Notes: generated by a model from the letters alone, not told the origin. A stretch of DNA of 64,000 bases from Amphiura filiformis (GCF_039555335.1 NC_092647.1:13014594-13078593), one strand, 5' to 3'; shown: positions 11,449 to 22,954, counted from the first letter of the stretch. A program made the numbers and translations.

Positions 11449-12208
11449 GTCTGAAATGGACATATCTCTAAATGCCACGAAGGTATGACCCCATGAGTGG
11501 TGTCATATGAAAGAGGAAAACATAAAGAATATAATAAAAATATTTCCAAACGTCAGCGGTCATCCAGGGGTCAAAAAAGGTCATTTTAACCTAAAATGCT
11601 CCGATTGAGCTTACATTTAAATGCAATGGTCCTTATGGCATTCTAAACATTTAAAAAATATTTTAAAATTCATTTAAGGTCATTAAGGGGTCATAAAGGG
11701 GTCAAAGGTCACATTTTTCAAAATGCTCCAATTGAGCTGAATGAAATTTATATGCAATGATCCTTATGACATTCTAAACATTTTAAAATCATTTTAAGAT
11801 TCCTTGAAGGTCATTAGGGGGTCATAAAGGGGTCAAAGGTCAAGTTTTCCAAAATGCTCCGATTGAGCTGAAATTTAAACGCAATGATCCTTATGACATT
11901 CTTAACATGTTTTAAATATTTTAACATTCATTCAGAGGTCAAAATTCAAGTTTTCAAAATACCAGCTTTCCACAATCAAGGTATATTAAAACGGCAATTA
12001 ATGAAAGTCTTATTAAAATTAATACTATCCATCACAGTATTGCTGCTTGATCAGATCGTCACAGTCATCTGCCTAACTTACCTCGTGCCCTTGCAAAGGG
12101 CACAGTTGCTCTAGTTTATTTATATTCTTTACTTTTTCTCTTTCATTAACACCACTCGGCCGGTCATACCTTCGTAGCATTTCGAGATTATGTCCATTAC
12201 AGACTCCG
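11449..12208. mobile_element. TIR element carrying GGTCA-rich tandem repeats
   Basis: The left end (GGTCTGAAATGGACATATCT, then GGTATGACC and GAGTGGTGT) is matched in inverted orientation at about 12155-12208 (ACACCACTC, GGTCATACCTTCGTAGCATT, ATGTCCATTACAGAC), an imperfect TIR of about 55 bp. Inside are tandem units of about 131 bp, each with GGGGTCATAAAGGGGTCAAA and TGCTCC.ATTGAGCTG. A CCCTTGCAAAGGG hairpin lies near 12090. There is no coding potential. A reverse-orientation fragment of the family occurs at 25090-25234. Confidence 0.65.
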
Positions 12209-12655
12209 GGTGACAGTGGTATAGGCCTACCACAATATACTGCCGAAGCCACATGGTTCAGCTATGGTGCGGTTATCGCTCTAGTTAAGAGAAGTGTGCA
12301 CATTGAGCTCAGTCACGATTCATCTGTCGTATTCTGATACTATTAAGGGATCTAAAATGAGCGTTTATTGCGTTTCGACAGTATTTTTGTGGGACATGAG
12401 AGCACCTCAGACCTATCGAATTGCATTCTGAATACGAAGCATGTCTTTCTGATATCAAATAATTTTCATTTTTGAAAATCACAATATAATACAAATTTTA
12501 TGACAAATTATAAAAATTTGATATTTTTCAAATTTTGATATTTAACAGTCCTCGAAGTAAATTATATAAATCTAATGATATATTCTTAAAGTATATGTAG
12601 CAGGGAGGAAAAGCCGACGGTCAATTGAAAATTTTGACCTTTCATATTGAAGATA
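11535..12655 (+). repeat. 1.12-kb tandem duplication, unit 1
   Basis: The block starting AATATTTCCAAACGTCAGCGG is repeated at once from 12656. The unit holds most of the TIR element (11449-12208) plus the left half of a TTAA foldback MITE. The join to unit 2 lies at GAAGATAT, next to the centre of the MITE palindrome. Copies differ by small indels (CAGTTGCTCTAGTTTATTTA against CAGTTGCTATTTATATA). Confidence 0.9.
12347..12655. mobile_element. TTAA foldback MITE family, half copy in duplication unit 1
   Basis: TTAA at 12343-12346, then the left arm up to GAAGATAT, where the tandem duplication begins again. It has no right arm. It supplies the undisturbed sequence (ATAAAAATTTGATAT at about 12510) used to read the insertion site of the 13635-20932 element. 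Confidence 0.88.
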
Positions 12656-13634
12656 TAAAAATATTTCCAAACGTCAGCGGTCATCCAGGGGTCAAAAAAG
12701 GTCATTTTAACCTAAAATGCTCCGATTGAGCTTACATTTAAATGCAATGGTCCTTATGGCATTCTAAACATTTAAAAAATATTTTAAAATTCATTTAAGG
12801 TCATTAAGGGGTCATAAAGGGGTCAAAGGTCACATTTTTCAAAATGCTCCAATTGAGCTGAATGAAATTTATATGCAATGATCCTTATGACATTCTAAAC
12901 ATTTTAAAATCATTTTAAGATTCCTTGAAGGTCATTAGGGGGTCATAAAGGGGTCAAAGGTCAAGTTTTCCAAAATGCTCCGATTGAGCTGAAATTTAAA
13001 CGCAATGATCCTTATGACATTCTTAACATGTTTTAAATATTTTAACATTCATTCAGAGGTCAAAATTCAAGTTTTCAAAATACCAGCTTTCCACAATCAA
13101 GGTATATTAAAACGGCAATTAATGAAAGTCTTATTAAAATTAATACTATCCATCACAGTATTGCTGCTTGATCAGATCGTCACAGTCATCTGCCTAACTT
13201 ACCTCGTGCCCTTGCAAAGGGCACAGTTGCTATTTATATATTCTTTACTTTTTCTCTTTCATTAACACCACTCGGGCGGTCATACCTTCGTAGCATTTCG
13301 AGATTATGTCCATTACAGACTCCGGGTGACAGTGGTATAGGCCTACCACAATATACTGCCGAAGCCACATGGTTCAGCTATGGTGCGGTTATCGCTCTAG
13401 TTAAGAGAAGTGTGCACATTGAGCTCAGTCACGATTCATCTGTCGTATTCTGATACTATTAAGGGATCTAAAATGAGCGTTTATTGCGTTTCGACAGTAT
13501 TTTTTGTGGGACATGAGAGCACCTCAGACCTATCGAATTGCATTCTGAATACGAAGCATGTCTTTCTGATATCAAATAATTTTCATTTTTGAAAATCACA
13601 ATATAATACAAATTTTATGACAAATTATAAAAAT
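12656..13634 (+). repeat. 1.12-kb tandem duplication, unit 2 (interrupted)
   Basis: Second copy of 11535-12655, broken at 13634 by the large split-repeat element; the homologous sequence resumes at 20933. Confidence 0.9.
13463..13634. mobile_element. TTAA foldback MITE, left part of the split copy
   Basis: TTAA at 13459-13462 and the normal left arm up to ATAAAAAT. The arm continues unchanged at 20933-21420, so 13635-20932 is an insertion into this MITE. Confidence 0.88.
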
Positions 13635-13803
13635 GCAGTTTAATTTGTACATATCAAATGAAACACAAAATTATCCCTGCAGCTGAAATGGGATCGCCCT
13701 CGTGAGGTCACAATTGGGTGCCTTGTTTGGTCGGTGGCCATTTTGTTTGCTAATGCCATTCTCTGTCAGTTTTTCAGCAAGAACGGACGCAGAAATTTTT
13801 TAT
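13635..13803 (+). repeat. Split direct repeat A1
   Basis: Starts GCAGTTTAATTTGTACATAT and ends near GACGCAGAAATTTTTTAT. 169 bp, nearly identical to A2 at 19133-19301. The last clear identity is the T-rich run. Confidence 0.92.
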
Positions 13804-14627
13804 TCAACTATAAGACAATGAATAGGCCGTCAAAAAAAAAAAAAAAAGTGGGTAGTGGTGAATCCAACGGATGTGGATACAAAACACATCAAGGATACCT
13901 CGAATATGAACAACTGGAAAGAAAAAAAGCAAGTAAGCTTACAGGTTACAGCACATCACACCACATGAAATGAATTGTGACGGTACAATGAACAGTCCGG
14001 AGTTGTTTGTATAACTCGATAAAACTTTCGTGGTCGATTGTCTAAACAGTGATCCGAGGAAGTCAGGCATGTATGAGTACTATTGATTGGGATTGCCGGA
14101 CTGGTGGCATGGAATAATTCTAATGTGTCGAAATGTTGGAGACGAGATCTTAGCGCTATTACATTTGTCAGAAGAGAGACTACATTTATCCTATGCTTGT
14201 AAGCGGTGGCAACAGCCGATGGCCAAATAGAGTATTTGTATTTTGCGTCAACAGTGAATAAACACGGTGAGAAATTTGCTTTCAAAATTGTCAAACGTGG
14301 TCGTCTACATGTATACATGTATGTACATTATTAATGGTAACATAGACCACTGAATCACGGTAGTATATAGCCGGGGGGGGGGGGTTCACTGGGTTATCAG
14401 GGTTTTGACCTCATAAATATTTATAAATCATGCAGGTAGTGGAATGGAAAATGCGTGAAATTAAGGGAAAGCAAAGTTTTGAACCATTTCTATGTTCATC
14501 ATAATTATATTAGGCAGTCTGAAGGAACACAATCTGTTTCTGTTCTGGTTTGAAATTGAAAGTGGTTCAAAATTTTTGTTCTGAATTGGAAAATCTCTCT
14601 TGGTATTTAATAGCCATATGAGTGAAG

Positions 14628-15130
14628 TTAGCACATGTTATCATCATGGGGTGGACACGTGATGCTTTGTCTTGGTAAAATTATAATAGGCCTAGTCATA
14701 TGAGGGAATTTAATCGTCATTTTCAAAATTTGCATCGCAATCATCATGGCATTGGACACGTGATGCTCACTCTTGGTATATAAAAGCCATAATTTATGAG
14801 TGAATTTAATTGTCAATTTCAATCTTTTGGCAACATGGTTCAAACATTTTGTTCTGAATTGGAAAATCTGTCTTTGTATATAATAACCATATGAGTGATT
14901 TTAATTTCAATCCGTTTAGCGCAATCATGATGGGTGTAGACACGTGATGCTCTCTCTGGGTAAAGTTATAATAATAGTCATAATATGAGTGAATTTCATG
15001 GTCAATTTATCGCAATCATCATCATGGCCGTAAACGCGTGCTTCTCTCTCTTGGTATATAAAACCATATGAGTGAATTTAATTGTCAAATTCAATTTTTT
15101 TAGCGCAAGCATCATGACGTGGACACAGGA
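14628..15130 (+). repeat. Degenerate tandem array (about 100-bp units)
   Basis: About five diverged units sharing ATCATCATGG, GTGGACACGTGATGCT, CTCTTGGTATATAAAA and CATATGAGTGAATTTAATT, near 14640, 14740, 14930, 15020 and 15100. Old satellite-like amplification. Confidence 0.72.
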
Positions 15131-15862
15131 TGCTCTAATTTTGGAAGCCATCCGGGTTTCCATTAAAACGAATCACAACAAAAAAAGAAGTAACTTCAAC
15201 GCTGTCGTCTATGTCGTCTATGAAAAACAAAACGGCCTTTAAAAATAAATAGATAAATAAATAAATTTTTAAAAATGAATAAAAATGGATTTAATTATGT
15301 GTTTTTTTACATTTATTACAAGTTCAATCCAAGGTTGTCGGAGTTCAAATAGATTAATAAAGGAGTTGAATTGTCGAATATATTGGATGAATTATACACA
15401 AAGTAAAATGGCTTTGCTGGCAGAATTTGCTTCTCTTTTTTCTGTCTTTTAATTCACTGCAGGTCATGTGGTTACTTCGAGACAGGTGGTAGACCGGAGG
15501 ACATCTTGCGGGATCTGCAACAGAAAGTCGTAATTACCATGCCTATGACAGTGGATGGAGTATATTTTGAATCGTAACCTGGCTCTATGGGGAGGAAGAT
15601 CTTTGTTAGAGCACAAGTATGATGGAAACGGTAACTTCTCTAATGGTGAAATTTTATTGTGTAAAATTTAGAGCATGTACAGATAACGAAGAATCTTCAT
15701 CTACATTAGATACAGTGTATCCTTGAAAGAGAGTATTGTTGCACCTTAATATGGCGAGGAAGCGAACCAAAATGCAAGTGGTGAACGGGAAGATTATATA
15801 TTATACAGTTCTTCATGCGAGTAAAAATAGCATAAGCAAAGCTCTGTATGCTAACAAGTCCA

Positions 15863-16369
15863 TGTCAAAAATGCTTCTACGAATGGAGCTGCAATAAAGG
15901 ATAGAGGAAGATCATTCCATAGTTTGATGGAAATGCTAAAATTTATTTTGTACCACTGATTGGGCTTATATTATTCTTGGGCAATATGTCCATGTCAAAT
16001 AATACAAGAAACAGATGAAGGAAGCGGTGGATGTCAAAAATGCTTCTACGAATGGAGCTGCAATAAAGGATAGAGGAAGATCATTCCATAGCTTGATGGA
16101 AATGCCAAAATTTATTTTGTACCACTGATTGGGCTTATATTATTCTTGGGCAATATGTCCATGTCAAATAATACAAGAAACAGATGAAGGAAGCGGTGGA
16201 TGTCAAAAATGCTTCTACGAATGGAGCTGCAATAAAGGATAGAGGAAGATCATTCCATAGCTTGATGGAAATGCCAAAATTTATTTTGTACCACTGATTG
16301 GGCTTATATTATTCTTGGGCAATATGTCCATGTCAAATAATACAAGAAACATATGAAGGAAGCGGTTGC
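15863..16369 (+). repeat. 169-bp tandem repeat, three copies
   Basis: Units start TGTCAAAAATGCTTCTACGA at 15863, 16032 and 16201, so the period is 169 bp. They are nearly identical (GTTTG against GCTTG, GCTAAA against GCCAAA), so this is recent. The last unit ends in AAGCGGTT. Confidence 0.92.
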
Positions 16370-16829
16370 AGGAAACTGCAGAATTATCTTGGTGTCATCA
16401 ATGGATAAATGTCATACATTAAATGCTGAAGCGATCTGAAGGCAATTGAAGTAAGTGGATTAATCTCGGAGTAGCTAATTAACCAAACTCGTTGCTGCAT
16501 GAATTATCTTTTAGGTGTCATAGCACATCAGACAACTTGACTTTTGCTAGTTGGAGAAATAACGGCAAACTTTTGCTAGTTGGAAAAAGAACCCCAAATT
16601 CTATGGGGTAGAATTCAAATTGAAGTGAAATATTGCTCATCATATCAAACTTTTATAGATGTTCATATTAATAAAACAAGGGAAATGTGTGTATTTGCAG
16701 ATAGGGTGCGCAGGTGCAGAGTCCGAATAAAACTTATTTACTAGGGAAAAATTATTCATCAAGTAAATTATTGCAAATTGGCAATGCTTTCAATCAAATT
16801 ACCTTTTACACTATACTTTTTGTCACCTA

Positions 16830-17800
16830 ACTATTCTCCGACACAGGTTGGGGGTAGTCTGTTAACATAGGCAGAAGGAAATGCATATAATATAGTACCT
16901 ATTGTTAATGGCTAGTCGAGCGGTTATTACCAAATTTTTCTGTATCTATCAAACAAAGACTGGATCTTCATTATCATCAAGTTAAGCATGTGTGTGATTA
17001 AATGTGGTAATAATTGTATCTATCAAACAAAGCTGAGAATAATTTGTCATTAATTGAATTACAGTTTCATCTATTATGGCATACTTATAATTTCTCCGCC
17101 TCGTAAGTTTCGCTTATAGACTGTAGGTAGTTACTATCAGAGGCATAAGGATATGCATATAACATATTACATATAGTTAGTGGCTACATTGAGTAGAGGA
17201 TTATTATGAAATTATCAAAACAAATTCATGGTAAATGATTTCTTATTCGTATCTATCAAACGAAGTCCAGAACTCTTGTACATTATTATTATGTTTTCAT
17301 GGTTTTAGTATAGTAAGGTGTGTATATGAGTTCTATCATGCGTAATTATTTATGTATACTATTTTGTTCAGCATGTAGGCCCTATTTTTTATTTTTTATT
17401 TAGTGGGTGTATTTTAATATTCTGTGTAGCGCCGCGCTTTGAGGATGTTTTTTACATCGGACGAGCGTCGTGTTGTGAAAGAGTTTTGATCTATTAAATT
17501 GCAGTTAAATTAATTCACGGATAGACCAGGGGTAGTCATTTAAAGAAGCAAAAAGAATTTCATATAACATAATTAATGTACATTGCTATAAGAGTGTTAT
17601 CAAGTTTGGTAAAACAAATGGTTTTCTTTTTGTACCTATCAAACAGAGAACAATTCTTCATTATTATTAACTTTGGTAAATCAAAGTTATGATTTTAAAC
17701 GTACTGTAGGACAGATTCGTTCACCATGTATGGCAAATTGACCTTATAGTTTCATTTATCGGTAAATTGGTCGCTAAAACATTTGTCCTAGTTGGTATGT
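16830..17800 (+). repeat. Degenerate long-period array
   Basis: Recurring blocks: TATCTATCAAACAAAG-like motifs near 16943, 17016, 17248 and 17631, and GGTAGT...GGAAATGCATATAA-like blocks near 16855, 17125, 17530 and 17815. Spacing is uneven (roughly 270-400 bp). Interpreted as an eroded tandem array. Confidence 0.55.
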
Positions 17801-18473
17801 ACAAATAGGCTATGTGTAGTCCGAAACAGACGGAAATTCATAGATTATAGTAATGTTTTGCGGTATGTCAGTGTTTTAAATAGGTTATCACCTAGTTGTT
17901 ACTCCTGAAGCAGAAGGAAATTCACAATTTTACAATGGTAACTCGTTAATAAGTAATAGTAGGCCTATTAAGCTACTATAACACTCATTCATGATAATTG
18001 ACAGTGGTCAAAAGATGAGAAGTAGACACTCACTCGACAGTAGCATAATTATCTCATCGCACATGTTCAGAAGGAAGGAAATTCAAATAATTCAAAACAA
18101 TCCTTGTGAAGTTATAAGTCAGTGGGTTTTGTTGTTTTCTTTTCGGGGTTTTCTCGTACGTGGATGTACCAGATGGCCAAAACAAAGCATTGGCAGGCAT
18201 TCTTTTCCACTAGTACTGCATAAGAATGCTCACTAGGTAGGACTGTTGATCCAATCAGTCAAGTTAAATCCTAAACTTTTTAGCACCAACATTCGTCACC
18301 ACCAACAATGGCAGGTTTATAAGTTGGGACAAACTATTTTAAGAACACTATAAGGAGATCATAAACAAGGAAGGAAAGACAGCCAAGAGCTCGCCTTATT
18401 GGTAAAGCATAAAAATCTCGAGGGGGGGGGGGTGGTTTGGCAATTTCCTTGCATGTGATGACAAGGAACTTGG

Positions 18474-19129
18474 GTGGCAGTTTTGGATCATTTTTCTAAA
18501 ATGATCGATTTAATGTACAGAATTATACATGTACTACATTAATAAATTCGATTTAGTAGTTCCAATATCCGGAGGTATCTATCTACTGGGTATTTGGCAT
18601 GGGTATATTTACCGATGTCCACTATGTAATCTGAATATGAATATAATAGGAAAATGAGAAAGGTATCAGCCATTTAATTTCTTTTGACGCGCTAGATGAC
18701 TGCCTAGCGAATTCATGTAAGTCCGCGGCATTTTATATTCTCTCCATTGGTATTATGGAGCTTTTTATTTCCTCCTCCGAGGAGATGATCGTGTAGAGGA
18801 TTGCCTAGCGAAATATTTGTCCATTGGTATATGGAGCTTTTCCTCCTCGATAAGGAGTTGATCGCTAGATGAGTGCCTAGCAAAATAGTTCCCAGTGTGT
18901 TAAGGGGAACTCTTGGGTTATAGGCGCAACAAGCTTCCCAGTAATTGTTGGGAGGCTCGGTCGGGTATTTACTCCGTTCGAAAAAGTTGTCCAGAAATCA
19001 TTATTATTTGTCTGATTCCAGGGAATTTTCTAAAAACATTGCTTGAATAAATTATGCGTTCTTTCTGAATGGCTGACCAGAGGCCCAAATTTTGGTGTAA
19101 GTGTTTTCGTCATTTCAGTGTCTGGGGAT
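18474..19129 (+). repeat. Split direct repeat B1
   Basis: 656 bp, nearly identical to B2 (20277-20932), with single-base differences such as 4 against 5 T after GTGGCAG. Contains a run of small inverted repeats: CGCTAG...CTAGCG, CCTCCTCCGAGGAG, CTCCTCGATAAGGAG, TTCCCAGTGTGTTAAGGGGAA and CTTCCCAGTAATTGTTGGGAG. GCCTAGC.AA recurs three times. It ends GTCTGGGGAT. Confidence 0.92.
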
Positions 19130-19132
19130 AAT

Positions 19133-19301
19133 GCAGTTTAATTTGTACATATCAAATGAAACACAAAATTATCCCTGCAGCTGAAATGGGATCGCCCTCG
19201 TGAGGTCACAATTGGGTGCCTTGTTTGGTCGGTGGCCATTTTGTTTGCTAATGCCATTCTCTGTCAGTTTTTCAGCAAGAACGGACGCAGACATTTTTTA
19301 T
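19133..19301 (+). repeat. Split direct repeat A2
   Basis: Second copy of A1, starting three bases (AAT) after the end of B1. Its flank diverges from that of A1 after the T-rich run. Confidence 0.92.
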
Positions 19302-20276
19302 CCCACCCACCACTCCCCATATGTAATATTTGATATCTGTTTAAAATTGATTTCAAGAGTTTGATAGTGGGTCATAAAATTTGAGTCTCGCAGTAGTGAG
19401 ACAAGTACATATAAAGTGTCGGTCTTCAAATTAAAAGGTAATTAGGAATGAGATGAAATACGAAGGAGAAATGTAAATATATTCGATTGAGAGTTCTCCG
19501 AATTTGAATAATATTCTAATTACATTGAGGTTTGTTGAGTTACATAGTATTACGACTATTGTATACGGGTGTGAGAGTGTGCGTGAGTATATCACTTTAG
19601 GTTCAGTTTCTATCTCAGCACTCAGCAACACATTCTATTCTGTTGCTTGCAGTTGTATTTTTTTTTTTAAATTCTATTTTGTATAATGGGTTCACTCTAA
19701 TGTGTCTTCAGAAGCATTAACAAAATCGATACAATTGGTACCATTTTCAGTCTTAGGTGGTAATACACTTCAGTCTTAGGTCGAGTAATTTTAATTATAG
19801 CAGGACGGGAGGAATTAACACCAGGTTGGCATGGGATAGCTAGACAGGGGCCAAGTACTATGCCCTCAGATTTTCTTGTTCATCAAAGTATAAATAAAAA
19901 ATGAAATATTGGGTTCAAGTTTTTATGAGGTTGCGCAGCCGGCTGGTTATCGCGTTAATTTCTGTTAAAGGCTGCCTTTTGTGTTAGACATGGTATCCTA
20001 GTTATGTATTCGAAAAAAAATCATAAATGTGCAGAGCATGGCACTGTGTTTGCTTGGCGTTGGCAGCGAAAAATAACGGGTTTTGCAATTAACTCCTTCA
20101 ACATGTTCAAATCGGGTTAATGGTCCACTGTGGTGAAGAGGCCTCAATCGTAAAATTCAGAGGCTCTTCAAATAATCATAAGTGTGGATCTTGCGGTATT
20201 TACTAGCAAAGGGAATGAGGGGATCAGAAATAGCTTATTCCATGGTACAGGGTACGGATGTTAACAAGTAGTCCTT
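19302..20276. other. Unique region between A2 and B2
   Basis: 975 bp with no homologue elsewhere in the window and no credible coding sequence. In the coding element at 31668-43555 the equivalent A2-B2 gap is about 336 bp. Confidence 0.6.
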
Positions 20277-20932
20277 GTGGCAGTTTTTGGATCATTTTTC
20301 TAAAATGATCGATTTAATGTACAGAATTATACATGTACTACATTAATAAATTCGATTTAGTAGTTCCAATATCCGGAGGTATCTATCTACTGGGTATTTG
20401 GCATGGGTATATTTACCGATGTCCACTATGTAATCTGAATATGAATATAATAGGAAAATGAGAAAGGTATCAGCCATTTAATTTCTTTTGACGCGCTAGA
20501 TGACTGCCTAGCGAATTCATGTAAGTCCGCGGCATTTTATATTCTCTCCATTGGTATTATGGAGCTTTTTATTTCCTCCTCCGAGGAGATGATCGTGTAG
20601 AGGATTGCCTAGCGAAATATTTGTCCATTGGTATATGGAGCTTTTCCTCCTCGATAAGGAGTTGATCGCTAGATGAGTGCCTAGCAAAATAGTTCCCAGT
20701 GTGTTAAGGGGAACTCTTGGGTTATAGGCGCAACAAGCTTCCCAGTAATTGTTGGGAGGCTCGGTCGGGTATTTACTCCGTTCGAAAAAGTTGTCCAGAA
20801 ATCATTATTATTTGGCTGATTCCAGGAATTTTCTAAAAACATTGCTTGAATAAATTATGCGTTCTTTCTGAATGGCTGACCAGAGGCCCAAATTTTGGTG
20901 TAAGTGTTTTCGTCATTTCAGTGTCTGGGGAT
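20277..20932 (+). repeat. Split direct repeat B2 (right end)
   Basis: Second copy of B1. Ends GTCTGGGGAT, followed by AAT and the resumed host MITE (TTGATATTTTTC). Confidence 0.92.
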
Positions 20933-21420
20933 AATTTGATATTTTTCAAATTTTTGATATTTAACAGTCCTCGAAGTAAATTATATAAATCTAATGATAT
21001 ATTCTTAAAGTATATGTAGCAGGAGGAAAAGCCGACGGTCAATTGAAAATTTTGACCTTTCATATTGAAGATATGGATTTTTTCCCCAAAAGACCTAATT
21101 TTTTTTGTTGTTTTGTTATAAAAATCCATATCTTCATTACGAAAGGTCAAAATGTTCAATTGATCGTCGGCTTTTCATCCCACCTACATACACTTTAAGT
21201 ATAAATCATCAGATTTATAAAGTTTACTTCAAGTACTGTTAAATATCAAAAATATCAATTTTAATGATTTGCCACAAAATGTGTATTAAATTGCGAATTT
21301 CAAAAATCAAAATTATTTGATATCAGAATGACATTCTTCGTATTCAGAATGCAATTCGATATGTCTGATGTGCTCTAATGTCCCAAAATAAATACTGTCC
21401 AAACGTTCATACCCCTTCCC
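20933..21420. mobile_element. TTAA foldback MITE, right part of the split copy
   Basis: Continues the arm broken at 13634, passes the palindrome centre near 21100 and ends at the TTAA 21421-21424, which also starts the next member. Confidence 0.88.
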
Positions 21421-21424
21421 TTAA

Positions 21425-22072
21425 GGGATCTAGAATGAGCGTTTATGGCGTTTCGACAGTATTTTTTGTGGGACATGAGAGCTTACCTCGAATTGCATTC
21501 TGAATACGAAGCATGTCTTTCTGATATCAAATAATTTTAATTTTTTGAAATTCACGATATAATACAAATTTTATGACAAATTATTAAAATTTGATATTTT
21601 TCAAATTTTTGATATATAACAGTCCTCGAAATAAATTTTATAAATCTAATGATATATTCTTAAATGTATGTAGCTGGGAGGAAAAGCCGACGATCAATTG
21701 ACAATTTTGACCTTTTATATTGAAGATATGGATTTTTCCCCAAAAAAGACCTATTTGTTTTGGTGTTTTGGGAAAAAATCCATATCTTCAATACGAAAGG
21801 TCAAAATTTTCAATTGATCGTCGGCTTTTCATCCCACCTACATACACTTTAAGTATAAATCATCAGATTTATAAAGTTTACTTCAAGTACTGTTAAATAT
21901 AAAAATATCAATTTTAATGATTTACCTTAAAATGTGTATTACATTGCAAATTTCAAAAAATCAAAATTATTTAATATCAGAAGGACATTCTTCGTATTCA
22001 GAATGCAATTCGATGTCTGATGTGCTCTAATGTCCCACAATAAATACTGTCCAAACGTTCATACCCCTTCCC
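21425..22072. mobile_element. TTAA foldback MITE family, complete copy
   Basis: Flanked by TTAA at 21421-21424 and 22073-22076, 648 bp, arms meeting near 21750. It lies head to tail with the previous member and shares its TTAA. Confidence 0.88.
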
Positions 22073-22076
22073 TTAA

Positions 22077-22954
22077 TGACATTCTTCCACCTATCAAAAC
22101 AGTTCTGGGCACTGATGGTATACCGTATATCGCCTGGTTCTCGGTGGATAATGTTAGAACGTGCATTGTCAAGTAATAGCGGCACTGTATTGTTTAAGGT
22201 TCCGCATCGCCTCTCAGATTATTTACCAGTTGTAGACACCTCCGGAAAAGCAATATTGTGGTCGTTACCCTCCCCTCCCGGGGGACACTCAATATGAAAT
22301 GGATATAGGTGTAGGGCTGGTACTTTCGCAGTAAGGGGCATTCGGTGAGAGCAAAATGTAAAAAATATGGGGTCATGGGTGAGAGCATGAATTTTGGCAT
22401 TCGGTGAGAGCAAAATGTGAAAAATATGGGGTAATTGGGTGAGAAAATTATATTTTTTTAATTTTGAACCTTTGGGTGAGAGCCGAAAAAGCGCCACAGA
22501 AACATCGAACATCGGATTTCTAGTTCTAAATGGCTTTAAATTTCAAAATAAGTAACAAAATCAGTGATAAATGAAAGATGCTGTTCAAATTGAAAAGTCA
22601 AGGTCTTTGGGTGACAGATCAAATGGAAAAATAGGGGGTCTTCGGGTGACAGAGCATGTGTTCGTAAAAAAAAAAGACTCCCAAAGATGAAATGTATTAT
22701 TTTAAAGGGCAACTTTTGGGTCCAAATTTAGACTCCCCTACTTCAACTTTAAATGGCTGCCACAGACAATCCGTAAGAGCTACAGACCTCAAATTTGCAG
22801 GTTTTTAATATTTTTACAGGTACAACATACGACTAAAATATAAAGCAAATCTGAGGGGGTCAGGTGGTGAGCCTCCTTGATATCATATGGAGTGACCCAA
22901 TGAGCTTTGGTAGCAGTTGAAGATGTGGATCGTGGTACAGTCATATTGTCCAGG
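22077..22954. other. No gene seen; GGGTGAGAGC-rich stretch
   Basis: At 22320-22640 the motif GGTGAGAGCA, with variants GGGTGAGA and GGGTGACAG, recurs at uneven spacing, often next to AAAATATGGGGT. ORFs on both strands here lack recognisable domains. Confidence 0.5.

Larger units (their letters stand above)
13804..18473. other. Internal region of the split-repeat element (A1 to B1)
   Basis: 4.7 kb without a convincing gene. ORFs such as 13956-14318 (minus) and 17991-18236 (plus) have no recognisable domain and no homologous signature. The region is mostly tandem-repeat derived (14628-15130, 15863-16369, 16830-17800), with A-rich and G-rich homopolymers near 13834, 14371 and 18421. Confidence 0.6.
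13635..20932. mobile_element. 7.3-kb element with split direct repeats (A1-B1A2-B2), non-coding
   Basis: Repeat layout: A1 13635-13803, B1 18474-19129, A2 19133-19301, B2 20277-20932. A1 and A2 are almost identical over 169 bp, B1 and B2 over 656 bp. B1 and A2 are separated only by AAT. The same AAT lies just before A1 (13632-13634) and just after B2 (20933-20935). The host MITE sequence is continuous across the insertion if one AAT is removed. This is the architecture known for PAT- and Ngaro-type YR retrotransposons, made via a circular intermediate. No RT, RNase H, gag or recombinase is recognisable in any frame, so it would be non-autonomous or fully decayed. A tandem, internally deleted double insertion of one unit is the alternative reading. 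Confidence 0.78.

Noticed and set aside
13956..14318. 120-aa minus-strand ORF inside the split-repeat element
   Set aside because: No recognisable domain, not conserved elsewhere in the window, and its length is within chance expectation.
15863..16369. CRISPR-like array
   Set aside because: Units are contiguous 169-bp copies without repeat/spacer structure in a eukaryotic genome.
13635..20932. Helitron or LTR retrotransposon
   Set aside because: No TC...CTRR ends or terminal hairpin at the insertion limits, and no identical terminal repeats bounding one internal region; the repeat order is A-B-A-B.
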